A stretch of 64,000 nucleotides of DNA from Chrysopilus asiliformis (GCA_964034945.1 OZ035960.1:102788733-102852732); one strand, 5' to 3'; numbered from the stretch's first letter, positions 1 to 15,554 are shown. The notes: generated by a model from the sequence alone, not told the origin. Made by a program: numbers and translations.

Positions 1-420
1 GTAAGGATTGAGCTAGAGACATGAAATTTTGTACAGTTGCGTTGCTAGTAAATAGCAAGGATAAGCTCTTCCAAAGCAAAAATGAATCCATTCCATCCCC
101 CCTTCCGCATACAAACGAAACAGGTTTTTGCAATTTTCTTGAAAACGGCGAGTCGTATTGAAAAAAATATAAATGTAAAATGTGTTTAGAATGGGATTTT
201 ACATAACCCATCCATACATTGAAATCCAATCAAACCACTATTTTTCCCGTCTCCCATACAAATGGAATATTTTTTTCCTATTTTCTTGAAAACGGTGCAC
301 TGTATTGAAAAAGCTATGACGAAATATGTTTAGAATATGATTTTACATACCTTATTTATACACCAAAATCCACTTTCTCCCATTGGGGGGTTGAAAGGAA
401 AAAAACCCGATAGAAAGGGA
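1..420 (+). repeat. Dispersed repeat family R1 (copy 1)
   Basis: The segment opens with GGATTGAGCTAGAGACATGA and then carries degenerate units of about 125 bp. Each unit has a cCATACAAAnGgAA block, TTTTCTTGAAAACGGnG, a GTATTGAAAAA block and TGTTTAGAATnnGATTTTACATA. The same architecture recurs at 6030-6445, 36800-37540 and, inverted, at 60160-60400. No coding potential is seen. The left end lies outside the window. Confidence 0.75.
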
Positions 421-739
421 ACCGATTTACTTCAAATTTTTTATTACAAGATAATTGCGGCGGTTGTGGTCTTATGTAAATTATAGATCCAAAAAGTTAC
501 TTAAATAAAACAGTTTCAAAAAACTTCTGAATAGTATAAAATAACATAAAGTTCCTAATCGGTGCCTAGTCGTTTTGGGGAATTTCATCCACCAATCGTT
601 TAAATTTTACAGACAAGAAGGTATGGCACAATAAAAATATTTCAATAAAAAACATTTCAGAATCTTAATCTTACGTACCAAAAACGAGAAATCTTAAACA
701 GTATCTATAATTTATTAAAAATATCTTGCCTAATACATT
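421..739. other. 3' flank of mRpL19
   Basis: This is AT-rich sequence downstream of the minus-strand mRpL19 stop codon. A minus-strand AATAAA lies at 716-711, about 24 bp past the stop, and is the likely polyadenylation signal. Nothing else is recognisable. Confidence 0.5.
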
Positions 740-1747
740 CTAAGCTAATTTCGTTGGTTTGATGAATGTTCGCTTGCGTTTCATTTTCTTCCTAGCGATT
801 TCTAACTGATGAAGTTGTGAATAGACTTCCGCATAGATTTCCTTCTGCTCTTCTTCCGGTATGGATTTTCGATACTCCTTCATTAAATCGTATTTTTCCC
901 AAGGTGTAGCAAGACGTTCTGCCCTTTCTCGCCGCTTATCGGTTAAATACTCATCAACGTTCTCAACGCCCAACAAATTCTGCCTTTCATACTTTTCTAA
1001 CCAAGGCCTCGGCTTTAGTTTTACCTTAATGGGATTGACGGGCACGGGAGCACCTTCCGGAAGGAGTTCTGGCTCCATATTCAAATTAATTGTGCTGTAC
1101 TCGGGTAGGGCATCCCTCAGATAGAAAAGCTTATCATCCAAACGTTTCTCCAAGCGTAGCACTTCGATTTTTTGTATAGTTGGGTCGTACATTTCGTAGA
1201 GGATCTCAACGCCCTGATGGTCAATGACATTTCTTAGGATAAAGCGCGCTCGTAAACCGCATCTTTCTCGATTGATGCAGATTCCTGAAATCAAACATGA
1301 TTCTCCAACTATTATTTTGTGGACACAATAAAGCTTACCAACAAAGCGGCTAGTTTTTCCATCCGCATATTTATCTGAAGTCGTGACTGCCAAAATAGAT
1401 CCAACATAAAATTCCGGGATGTCGATATGAATGCGGCGATTGAGCATATCTTGACGCTCCAATTTTTCTTTGGTTACATTGCGCCATTGGATTTTCGGAT
1501 CAGGCAGAAATTCCGGGTACATAAATCTGTATTCGGAAGGGGCCACCGGATATCTTTGTTGTTGGTCCTGGGAGGATGTTTGCGACTCGGGCTTCACTAC
1601 TTTCGGGTTAATTTTTGTAGACAACGATGCAAAGCCTGAAAAACCTTTAGTAATACATTGGAATTTTGTAAATCATACTAGGTTTTTACCTGTAATCCTC
1701 GCATTGTACATTAATTTTGGTATAACCAGGCGTTTTGAAAGATTCAT
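740..1747 (-). CDS. mRpL19: Mitochondrial large-subunit ribosomal protein bL19m
   Basis: This is a structural protein of the mitoribosome large subunit and acts in the matrix. The coding exons are complement(1690..1747) and complement(740..1635), giving 317 aa. The frame joins across a 54-bp GT-AG intron (phase 1). I chose the ATG at 1747-1745 because it yields a basic, Ser/Arg-containing N-terminus (MNLSKRLVIPKLMYNARITG) suited to mitochondrial import. The long second exon alone has no ATG at its head. Family hallmarks are IPEFYVGSILAVT (bL19 core), RCGLRARFILRNVIDHQGVE, KLEKRLDDKLFYLRDALPEY, and the C-terminal KLKPRPW and PWEKYDLMKEY blocks, all as in animal MRPL19. The C-terminus is basic (KKMKRKRTF). 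The gene is divergent from Unc50 with about 385 bp between the start codons, and a polyA signal sits about 24 bp past the stop. I am very confident of the identity and fairly confident of exon 1. Confidence 0.95.
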
Positions 1748-2132
1748 CGCAGGATTCGGAAGAAACTTTTACAGGTTATGTGACAATTTCCAGTGGTGCC
1801 AGACTTAGAAAATGATAATATCCCACATTGCTCTATAACAAATTCATCCACAAATTGCTACAGAATGACTGCAATCTTTTCATACTCATACAATATTTAT
1901 TGTTTGAAAGCTTAAAATTTAAAAATTCGCATTTAGAAACACAATTCAATAAAAAAACAAAATTTACAAAATCAAAATTTTAAGTTACGATATAAAAAAC
2001 ACACCATTTAGGAAATTCCGAAAGCATCTGTGACAGTAGAATGACATTTATTTGCTGAGTAAACAAAGTGGCAAGAAGGTCCTGTGGAAAGTGAAGAAGT
2101 GTTTACTAGAGATTAATCATATTATTGGGATA
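1748..2132. promoter_or_regulatory. Shared divergent promoter region mRpL19/Unc50
   Basis: The two start codons face away from each other across about 385 bp. 5' UTRs and both promoters must fit here unless there are further upstream exons. I see no clear TATA box facing either gene. This fits two housekeeping genes sharing a bidirectional promoter, which is an inference from spacing. Confidence 0.5.
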
Positions 2133-3117
2133 ATGAAGTATTCCACGTCACCGACTCCATCATCAACAAGCGCTTCATTTAATTACGCCTCCAGAAGCAC
2201 ATCACCTCTTCCGCCACCCGCAAATTACAGAATGGACTGTTCAGCGACAACAAAAAGTTACAAATATCTCCGGAGAATCTTGAAATTCAATCAAATGGAC
2301 TTCGAGTTCGCACTGTGGCAAATGATTTATCTGATTATATCGCCGCAAAAGGTCTACCGGAATTTTAACTACAGAAAACGTAAGTTAATTGCATAATTTC
2401 TCCCAATTATCCTAATCTTTTATATTTTGCAGAAACCAAGTCACAATTTGCTAGAGACGACCCGGCATTTCTAGTCCTCTTAATAATATGTTTGTGTGGT
2501 AAATTGCCCAATATTTAAAAAAAATATTCCACAGTACTAATCCTTTTTTAACATAATTTCAGTGACCTCAATTGCGTTTGCTTGGGTCCTCAATCTATCA
2601 TTTTGGTTGGGGGTTTCTTTTGTTCTCTACGTGGTTTTTGTGGATTGCATATTCGCTGGACTCGTGGTTGCTACGTTCTTTTGGATAGTGACAAATCGGT
2701 ACTTGCGGAACAGCCAAATTGATGCGGACATTGAATGGGGCTACGCATTTGACGTACATTTGAATGCGTTTTTCCCACCACTTATGTTGCTCCACTTTTT
2801 CCAATTGTTTTTCTACAATTGGCTAATCAGCAAGGACTGGTTTATATCAAGACTTTTTGGTAATACGTTCTGGCTTCTGGCCATTGGATATTATATTTAT
2901 ATCACTTTCCTAGGATATAACTGTAAGTAACAGAACTTTATCTTTAATGGTTTGAAAATAATCAAAGTTTTATCTTCCAGCTGTAACACATTTGAAAAAC
3001 ACACGTCTAATTCTTATTCCGTTACCGATTCTATTTATTTTTTACATTGTTTCTATTATCATAGGATGGAATGTCACTATATCTTTTATGTATTTCTACA
3101 AATATCGTGTTTATTAA
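2133..3117 (+). CDS. Unc50: UNC-50 family Golgi/inner nuclear membrane protein
   Basis: This is a multi-pass membrane protein of the UNC-50 family. Family members act in the Golgi/ER, and the worm protein is needed for nicotinic receptor trafficking. The exons are 2133..2379, 2433..2498, 2563..2922 and 2981..3117 (269 aa). Introns are 53, 64 and 58 bp, all GT-AG, and every junction keeps frame. Conserved blocks are YKYLRR, QMDFEFALWQMIYL, SPQKVYRNFNYRKQTK, ARDDPAFLVLL, DIEWGYAFDVHLNAF, NTFWLLAIGYYIYITFLGYN, and the C-terminal hydrophobic exon ending YFYKYRVY. Several hydrophobic segments, predicted to span the membrane, fall after about residue 95. The N-terminal ~40 residues are Ser/Thr/Pro-rich and not conserved. 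The start is the first ATG in frame after TTG-only codons. AATAAA at 3133-3138 follows the stop by 16 bp. Confidence 0.96.
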
Positions 3118-3139
3118 TTACCTATAATGTATAATAAAA

Positions 3140-3807
3140 CTTTTAACGAATGTTTATTGTAGAACTATGATTAAATCTTTCCTTAAGTTGGGTGCTAATT
3201 ATTGTAGCGAACACTGGTAACTTAGGCTTAAATTTGATATGTAGAAATTATAAATTCGCACAACTTCTTAAGAAAAAATATTTAAAAATGGAGTAAGAAG
3301 GAATCGTCAAAATTAGTACAAATAGTTTTTTTTAATTAAAAACTCGCTTTCAGTATACAGAGAGTATTTATAGAATCGTCGTATTTAATGTATGACTTTC
3401 ATCGCTGATGTCGCATCTATGAGAATTAAATTTTAGAATTATTTAACCCTTTTTTTAAATATACAAAAGAAATTGCCATACACGATTAAAATTTTGATAT
3501 ACAGTCCGTTATGGCACTTAAAGTAACAGGTCACAAGTCTGTATAATTTAAGGCTGCTGTGATCGAGTTGTGACTAGTCATCGTTCACTGACCTTCGCCA
3601 GAATAGGGCTGAAAGGCTCAATTTCACTTACATATTTCTAAAAAAAATCAAAAAAATATTTTTCCCTAGCAGTCCCATTCTGAAACTTTACAGAAGATGT
3701 TTTGAGATATGAAAGTTTAATTGTGGTTTTTCTCAAAAAAATTAAACTAATGAGATATCCAAGGTTATATGGCGTGACCTTGAAATTAAAAACTGTTTAA
3801 AATGTGT
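3140..3807. other. Intergenic, nothing recognised
   Basis: This is AT-rich sequence between the Unc50 polyA signal and the left duplication of the hAT-type element. I see no reading frame or repeat arms that I can support. Confidence 0.4.
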
Positions 3808-4055
3808 GATGTTCTCAGTGTTGGGGCCAGATAATTATTTTTTTATTTAGATAAAGATAAATGCTCGTAATGTATATCTAGATAAGATAATAGATAATGA
3901 AAATATGAAAGATAATAGATAAGATAAGATAAAAAGCCAAATTATCTAGATAATTTTTAGATAAATATTTATTTTGACATTGCACAAAATTCAAAATTAC
4001 GTACTAAAAAAAATAGCACAAAATTTTTTGCTTTTCTTGATTTCCAATTTAAATA

Positions 4056-5423
4056 AAGGGTGGTTAAATTTTAAGGGCCGATGTTGAATGTGAACCACAC
4101 CTAAACGTCAAGTTTTTTTCTGCATTTCATTTGACATTTCTCAATTTCAGACTAACTCAATTTGAACCATGGAAAGATACACAATCGAGCAACGCGTTAA
4201 AGTTATTCAGGCTTATTATGACAGTGGATGATCAATTTTCGAAGAAAATCATCTTCAGTGATGAGGCACATTTTCACCTCAGTGGATTCGTCAATAAGCA
4301 GAACAGCCGCATTTGGGCGAATGATAATCCAAGAGTGATTGTCGAAAAACCAATGCACCCACAAAGAGTGACTGTTTGGTGCGGTTTATGGGCTGGCGGC
4401 ATCATCGGGCCGTATTTTTTCCAAAATGAGGCCGGTCAGGCAGTTACTGTGAATGGTGTTCGCTATCGTGAGATGATAACGAACTTGTTATGGTCCGAAT
4501 TGGAAGATATGGATGTGGACGATATGTGGTTTCAACAGGACGGTGCCACTTGCCACACAGCTACCGAAACAATCGCTCTTTTGCGCGACAAATTTAATGG
4601 CCGTGTTATCTCACGTGGTGGCGATGTCAATTGGCCGCCAAGATCATGTGATTTGACACCGTTGGACTTCTTTCTTTGGGGTTATTTGAAAGAAAAGGTG
4701 TACGTCGATAAGCCAGCAACAATTCAAGAGCTAAAGGATGAGATAATTCGGCACATTAACGGCATAGAACCTCAATTATGCCTCAGCGTCATCGAAAATT
4801 TGGACCATCGGATGGAGGTGTGCCGCCGAGGTCGCGGCGGCCATTCGATTGTGTATCTTTCCATGGTTCAAATTGAGTTACACCGCGTCTTGACCTGGGA
4901 TTTTTCATCGCAGAGATTTTTGATTGACCAATCAGAGCTCGAGTTGACGGAGGGGAAAAATCCCAGAGAGAAATTTCTTGAAATCTTGCAATAGCAAAAT
5001 TTCTTGGAATTTCACAATTCAAGATGGCGGAATCCAATTTCTCCCGACAAGTAATTGCAAAAATAACTAATTTTTACAAAATACGATACAAAAAGCTTTG
5101 GAAGAGAATATATAACATTAAGGGGTTTTTCTTTTCGTCTGTTCTTCTGTTTCAGCCTTTTCAATTTCACGTATTGCATTAATTGCGAGAGCGGCGACTG
5201 GGTGTTTTTTTCATTGCCAATTTGAGAAATAAAATTTCAAGAGATTTTCGGCCCAGATGTCAAAAAAATCTCATTGCGGTGAGATATTTCTTCGGATGAA
5301 AAATTGTTAATCAAGACGTGGTGTAAGTCTGAAATTGAGAAATGTCAAATGAAATGCAGAAAAAAACTTGACGTTTAGGTGTTGGTCACATTCAACATCG
5401 GCCCTTAAAATTTAACCACCCTT
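4056..5423 (+). mobile_element. Tc1/mariner-superfamily element, defective (DD41D type)
   Basis: The inverted repeats are about 90 bp. The left one starts AAGGGTGGTTAAATTTTAAG, the right one ends in its complement, and the element is flanked by TA at 4054-4055 and 5424-5425. It sits inside the hAT-type element. The interior holds a truncated transposase frame (see next entry). At 4847-4893 there is an inverted copy of the 5' coding start (complement of 4149-4190). TTACACCGCGTCTTGA at 4879-4894 is the near-complement of 5311-5326. The 3' third is therefore rearranged. A 12-bp perfect hairpin (CTGGGATTTTTC/GAAAAATCCCAG) spans 4897-4968. Confidence 0.92.
4169..4850 (+). pseudogene. Mariner-like transposase, internally deleted
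   Basis: The ATG at 4169 opens MERYTIEQRVKVIQAYYDSG, the usual start of the N-terminal helix-turn-helix, and hits TGA at 4229. The remaining protein continues in another frame from about 4227 with VDDQFSKKIIFSDEAHFHLS. Roughly a hundred codons of the DNA-binding region are missing at this junction. The catalytic domain is otherwise intact: first Asp in FSDEAHF, second in FQQDGATCH, third in LTPLDFF. There are 41 residues between the last two (DD41D spacing, counted by hand). The C-terminus runs to CRRGRGGH and is then replaced by inverted 5' sequence. The copy cannot make a complete transposase. Confidence 0.9.
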
Positions 5424-5591
5424 TATAATAAGAAACGAAATAATACTAAAAGAAAACGGATAAGAAACGTTATCGTAACGTAACGAAATTAAGTTTTTTA
5501 TCGATACAAAACGAAATAACGTCACGAAATATAAGTTTAATTTTGCTACGTAAGGAAATTTATAACGTTATGATTTTTTATTTCGTTCATA

Positions 5592-5725
5592 GCCCGGTTT
5601 ACACTTGGCAACAGTTACTGGCAGAACTTTTTTTTTATGGACAAGAGAAGAGAGGCGAGGGAAAGAGTGACACTTCGCTTCCTTGTCCGTAAACAAAAAT
5701 TGTTGCCAAGTATAAAACTGTTCCT
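5592..5725. mobile_element. Small foldback element inside the hAT-type element
   Basis: The left arm CGGTTTACACTTGGCAACAG pairs with the right arm TTGTTGCCAAGTATAAAACTG. The interior again has inverted patches (GACAAGAGAAGAG and CTTCCTTGTCC). Its TTTACACTTGGCAAC start resembles the ends of the foldbacks at 32157-32784 and 10232-10373. No clean flanking duplication was found. Confidence 0.55.
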
Positions 5726-5970
5726 AAAAAAAGTTTTTAGGTTTTCAAAAGTATGCAGAAAACAATTTCGTTTCAGCATTTTTTCAGATTTAATTTTTTG
5801 ATTTTCGGTGGTAACGATTATCTCTAGATAAATGGGATTTTCCTTTATCTAGATAAGATAAAGATAACTTTTTTGGGGTGTTATCTAGATAAGATAAAGA
5901 TAACATTTTTTTTTATCTAGATGATTATCTAGATAATTATTATCTAGATAACCCCAACACTGGATGTTCT

Positions 5971-7412
5971 ACATCAAATAAAATCTTATAAAATTGCTAT
6001 CAAAACGCAACAGCAGATCTCTATCTTATTCATGGATTGAGCTAGAGACTTGAAATATTTTTTATAATTTCGTTTCTTTTAAATGTCAAGGTTAAGATCT
6101 TAAACATGCAAAAATGGACCATTCCCTTCCTCCTGCCCCTTACAAACGAAACAGTATTTTACCATTTTCCCGAAAACGTCGAATCGTATCGCAAAATATT
6201 TAAATGTAAGATGTGTTTAGAATATGATTTTATATAACTATCCAAACATCAAATGCAGTTGAGCTACTTCTTCCCACCTCCCCCATACAAATGGAATACT
6301 TTTTTTCTATTTTCTCGAAAACGGTGCATCGTATCGAAAAATTTATTAAGACGAAATGTGTTTAGAATGTGATTTTATATGGTCGTTCCATACAGTAAAA
6401 TTCAAACAGGCCGCTCCTTCTCGCTTCTCCTACACTAATTGATTTTATGCGAAAAAAAAAATTCTCTGCCAACAAGCCAACAACATTAGAGGAGCTCAGG
6501 AACAATATCGAACGCGAGATTGCCAACGTTCCGTCCGATATGTTTGGAAGAGTGGTGGAAAATTGGCTCCAAAGAATCAATCAGCAAACGTGCTCGCGGT
6601 GGCCATATGAACGACATCGAATTTCATACTTAAATGTAACATGTCCACTGCACCTGGAATAAATTTCAGCCCGATATCTCAATTATTCTGTGTTTTATTT
6701 AAATACAAAATTGTTATGTCCTTATTGAAAAACCCGATACAAAAAATTGTTCTACAGTGTTATTAATTGTGGATAACATTTAACAATTTAAAGAAAAATT
6801 ATTATTGCGTGTAGATGACTGACTACTGTCTTTTTATATACTTGCTGGCCAGTAGGCAGTAATGGAAACGGGTCTTTAATACACTATTGCAGGTACTCTA
6901 GTCAAAAGCCTTTACTGTGGAATTTCCAAAGGACTGTGACCCTCTGTTTTCAAACTGGGATATTCGGCTTTACTAGAGTGGAATTCAGGAAGAGTGTTTG
7001 GTTTTAGAATTTTCGGAGTTTTCAATTAAAATACAATAAATTTGTTTCTCTGAGTGCCATAAAATTGAAAATCAAGTCTTTTAGTACAGAAATGAACTTA
7101 AATTGTTCACGCGAAACCATAATTAGCCGTCAAAAGTCCAATTGAAAAAAGAGGCAAAACGAAAACAAAAGACTTCTTTGGAAATTGTGCAAAACAGGAA
7201 ATTCAATTCCGCCCTTCAAAATTTTTCAACGGGGTTTAGAGTAAAATCACAAGTTTATTGTTGCGCTTATTCTAAGAGAAAACTCTCGATGGGAAAAATA
7301 TAATAATTTGCGGGCGAATTTTAGAATTAGGGCAGTTGGATCGTTGTGTTTAATATTAGTGTGTTTAATGTTATGAAGAACGCGGATCGTCCAAGTTTTG
7401 TGAAGTTTGTTT
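5971..7412. repeat. R1 repeat copy plus upstream region of Medea
   Basis: Positions 6030-6445 carry a second R1 copy (ATTGAGCTAGAGACTTGAAA, then two degenerate ~125-bp units with CTCGAAAACGGTGCATCGTA). A transposase relic follows immediately (6447-6635). From 6663 to 7412 I see no repeat that I can name; it should contain the Medea promoter and 5' UTR. Confidence 0.55.
6447..6635 (+). pseudogene. Relic of a mariner-like transposase C-terminus
   Basis: The frame reads NKPTTLEELRNNIEREIANV then VVENWLQRINQ, matching the C-terminal tail of DDE_3/mariner-like transposases. A one-base shift then moves the ending into another frame (RARGGHMNDIEFHT, stop at about 6633-6635). No catalytic residues remain and no inverted repeats were found. 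The relic abuts repeat R1. It derives from a different subfamily from the DD41D copy at 4056-5423. Confidence 0.75.
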
Positions 7413-12174
<4,762 letters not shown>

Positions 12175-12845
12175 AACTAAAAAAAAAATACTTGACAAAA
12201 AACAGCTTAAAACATGTGAGATTGGTTAAAAAAAAATTTTCGCTAGGTTTACTGAATATAAAGAAGAAAAAATAACGTTTTGTATTTGCAGTAGTTTTTA
12301 GTCTAAGCCACATTAATTTTTGGTTTATTTAAAGTGATTTTCACATTTATCATATAACTTTCTTTTATTTGTGCAACGATAATGAACAAATTATATTGAA
12401 AAAAAGATTTTTTTTATATTATTATTTTTTAAATATTTTGTTGTCGAGTGATGTGATCGTTGTTTATATTATTATAATAAAACAAACGTTTTATTTTGTG
12501 CTTCCGTAAAGTTTATTGAAGAAAAAATTCTGCCATTGATCGTTGGAAAATCACTTTTTTAAAAAAAAATATATTTTCTTTTTAAATATTTTAATTATTT
12601 GTTAGATTTTTTGATTATTTCGAAAATTGAATTTCATTTTAAATTTTATCGCATGTCTTTATTCGAAAAATATTGTTTTATTAAATGTTGCTTACCTAAT
12701 CTCAATACTTAAGCTTAAAGTAAGCTTTTAAAATTAATAACATTTACTTTAGTTAATTATAAAGTTTTTTTTTTACTTATGATCTTTGTAATAATTTATT
12801 AGATAAAAAATATTTTTTTGTTTGTGTCACAAAGTTATTTCTTTT
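12175..12845 (+). other. Medea 3' UTR and downstream
   Basis: Very AT-rich sequence follows the Medea stop. The AATAAA at 12476-12481 is a plausible polyA signal. No other feature is supported. Confidence 0.5.
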
Positions 12846-12960
12846 GGGGCTGACCATAAAATATGTTACGCCTTTTTGAAGTTTCTTGCTGTCAAAGTAG
12901 TGCAAATCAATGGAATTTCCTCTCTTTTCTTAAATGTGTGACGTATTTTATGGACAGGCC
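12846..12960. mobile_element. MITE of the GGGGCTG..CCATAAAATA family
   Basis: The left end GGGGCTGACCATAAAATATG and right end GTGACGTATTTTATGGACAG are inverted copies of each other. It belongs to the same family as 8622-8770 and 49030-49189. It lies downstream of Medea. Confidence 0.75.
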
Positions 12961-13343
12961 ATTTTATCACTTTTTGCAGAAGTTTTTTTTTTACAAAATA
13001 TTCTCTTTTTATTCTTTTTTGTGCCATTTCTGGCCTTATCCCAAATAATACTAATTAAAATTTATTTAAAATGTGGTATTTTTTATATTACGGCCAAAGA
13101 CAAATATTTTATAATCGATTTTCCGCCTTGCAAAGTTTTAAACCTATTTTAAAAAAAAAAACAGTTCATTATCTTGTATAACGATTTGAGTCATTCAAAC
13201 GCTCAACTGAAATCCATTTATTTTTTTAATGTCCAGTTAACATTTGGCTAGTTCCTAATTGATATTGGGGTCTATTCTTTAATTTTTCATACAATGATAT
13301 TTTGTTATTTTATGAAGATTTTCTTCTTCAATTTCTTGAAGTT

Positions 13344-13585
13344 TCTTCTTGTTATGTGAATTGTTATGAGTTGGCAACTCTGTATGCTAGCTGTGTTTCG
13401 GTTTGCTCTTTCTCATCTACAACAAACTGGCGACGAGGATGGGATGGATTTGATATAAATCCGGAAAAAAGGATACAGATGTCCGACACCGAACAAGAAA
13501 GTGAGAAGTTGGAAATAAGAAAGAGCACACCGAAACACAGCTAGCATACAGAGTTGCCAACTCATAACAATTCACATAACACTTC
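13344..13585. repeat. Foldback made of retrotransposon LTR-like arms
   Basis: The left arm GTTATGTGAATTGTTATGAG continues through GTTGGCAACTCTGTATGCTA and GCTGTGTTTCGGT. The right arm (about 13516-13583) is its complement. Between them lies CTACAACAAACTGGCGACGA GGATGGGA, an LTR-end-like CTACA followed by a TGGCGACG stretch. The complement of that stretch ends in CCA, so it could be a tRNA primer-binding site. A short frame starting MSDTEQESEK follows. My reading is a rearranged LTR-element fragment with a second, inverted LTR piece. I do not recognise the family. Confidence 0.5.
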
Positions 13586-13589
13586 TTCA

Positions 13590-14784
13590 TAAAATGAAAA
13601 TAAAAGTTTTTTCAAATTGGTTCTTTTGTGTTATGCATGCCCCATAATGTTAGAAGCCATAACAAAACAAAAAATTTCAAATGCAGAATAGGACTTTAGA
13701 AAATTTGTCTATTTTAACACATAAAATTTTCGGACAGAATAGCGCCCATTATCTGGCGATTAAAATACAACTAGTATAGCCCTTTGAACTAGCATCTAAC
13801 TAGTTACCAGCTACTTATCAACTAGCCTAATGTCAACTGAACGTGCACGACTAAAATTGCTATTTTAAAAACTATTAAAATCTTTTAATTTTATCAAAAA
13901 AATTGTTTAATCTAAAAATTAAAAAAAGAAACTTTTATGTAGTTTAGATATTTCTATCTAAAAGCAAGCTTACGTTTTTCTATTTTACGCGATTAAATTT
14001 AGCTCGCTAGGAGCTCTTACGCAGCTATTTACTATAAATTTAATATTGAGAAGAAAATAGAAAAAAAAACATTAAATGAATAAGAAATAATTACATTTGA
14101 TATTGAGCATGAAGTTAGTTCTGTTGAGAAAAAAAAACGCCCCAAAGTGTCGAATGAGATTTTTGATAAAAAGGAGTTAATCAAGACAAATTATTGAACC
14201 TGAAAGATTAAATATAGTTTTCATATACACACACATGTGCATTCAAAATAATTAAAAAAAAGAATTTATCAAATGAAATAAAGAAGAAAAAAACAATAAA
14301 TACGCATAAAAAATATTTTTTAAAACATAAAAAAACATGATATTCAATAAGTTTTTTAAGTAAAAAAACAAAATAGTGTGAAGAAATTTATTAGCTTTAT
14401 TATTTTTTATGGAATAAATCAATGCTAGCAGAAATAGATATCAGCTTCTTTTTAAAATAAAAAATAAAATTTAAAAAAAAACGGTTACATTGTAAACGAA
14501 ATTCTCTATGATTTTTGAGTGATTTAATTCGTTTTTTTGTATTTTTTAACCAAGCTTTAAAACGATAGAATTTACTTTGTTTCAATGAAGAGTTTGTATA
14601 AAGTAACTATCAAAGTCGAATTGTGTATGTATGGAATGAAATTGCGTATAAGATATTGATTTTATATTTTAATAAAAGTTTAACAAAAACAATTTCGGTT
14701 TTTATATTTGCGACACGACAAATGTTACACGAATCGATTCGCCCAGAATTCCTCTACTCCTTTTTTTTACCAATATCTGGACAA
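13590..14784. other. AT-rich intergenic
   Basis: Long A/T-rich runs with no convincing gene, repeat arm or RNA. Short frames here are low-complexity. Confidence 0.4.
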
Positions 14785-15048
14785 TCTATACTAATTATAT
14801 AAAGAGGTAAAGTTTGTTTGTTTGTTTGTTTGTTTGTTTGTTTGTGCAGGGTAATCTCTGGAACCACTGATCCGATTCTGAAAATTCTTTCACTGATAGA
14901 AAGCTACACTATTCCCGAGTGTTATAGGCTACTTTTTATTGACCTCCCCCCTCTCCTTTGGTACCCCTTCCCTGATAACTTTCGAACCGTTCAACCGATT
15001 GGGGTGCGGCTTTCATTAATATAGAAGTCATTCCTCAAGGAAATTTTT
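14785..15048 (+). mobile_element. Helitron-like 5' end with GTTT microsatellite
   Basis: The sequence TCTATACTAATTATATAAAG follows an A at 14784 and leads into (GTTT)n at about 14813-14845 and then GTAATCTCTGGAACCACTGA TCCGATT. TC-initiated ends of this style are typical of insect Helitron derivatives. A matching CTAG-type 3' end was not found before the tandem repeats, so the element may be truncated or include them. Confidence 0.45.
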
Positions 15049-15550
15049 CGCCCACTAATATCTACCCTCCCTCCTCTCAGTAAACCCCCTCGCCTGCTAT
15101 CTTCTACAACAATGAGAGATTCGGATTCGGTTTTCTCCTTTAGGAAGGTCAGCCCTTAGGGAGATTTTTCGCCCACTAATATCTACCCTCCCTCCTCTCA
15201 GTAAATCCCCTCGCCTGCTATCTTCTACAACAATGAGAGATTCGGATTCGGTTTTCTCCTTTAGGAAGGTCAGCCCTTAGGGAGATTTTTCGCCCACTAA
15301 TATCTACCCTCCCTCCTCTCAGTAAACCCCCTCGCCTGCTATCTTCTACAACAATGAGAGATTCGGATTCGGTTTTCTCCTTTAGGAAGGTCAGCCCTTA
15401 GGAAGATTTTTCGCCCACTAATATCTACCCTCCCTCCTCTCAGTAAACCCCCTCGCCTGCTACCTTCTACAACAATGAGAGATTCGGATTCGGTTTTCTC
15501 CTTTAGGAAGGTCAGCCCTTAGGGAGATTTTTCGCCCACTAATATCTACC
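15049..15550. repeat. 121-bp tandem repeat, about 4 copies
   Basis: CGCCCACTAATATCTACCCT recurs at 15049, 15170, 15291, 15412 and 15533, a constant period of 121 bp. Each unit also has AACAATGAGAGATTCGGATT and GGAAGGTCAGCCCTTAGG. Units are nearly identical. Diverged single units of similar sequence occur near 27600 and 29400-29530, which suggests a unit shared with dispersed elements. Confidence 0.92.
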
Positions 15551-15554
15551 CCCC

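Larger units (their letters stand above)
3816..5962. mobile_element. hAT-type non-autonomous element with GATA-rich ends
   Basis: The terminal inverted repeats start CAGTGTTGGGG (left) and end CCCCAACACTG (right). An exact 8-bp target duplication GATGTTCT is present at 3808-3815 and 5963-5970. CAGTG-type ends with an 8-bp duplication are the hAT superfamily signature. Without the mariner inserted at 4056-5423 the element would be about 0.78 kb. It encodes no hAT transposase. Both subterminal regions (3835-3970 and 5815-5955) are packed with AGATAA/TAGATAA motifs. The interior has a TAACGTTATCG-like stretch (5460-5575) and a small foldback (5592-5725). Confidence 0.9.

Noticed and set aside
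13302..13544. Open frame containing MSDTEQESEK
   Set aside because: It runs through the inverted arms of a foldback. Only a short gag-like start might be real, and it is truncated, so it is not called as a gene.
15049..15550. CRISPR-like array (regular repeats)
   Set aside because: Whole 121-bp units are identical with no unique spacers, and this is an insect-type genome. It is an ordinary minisatellite.
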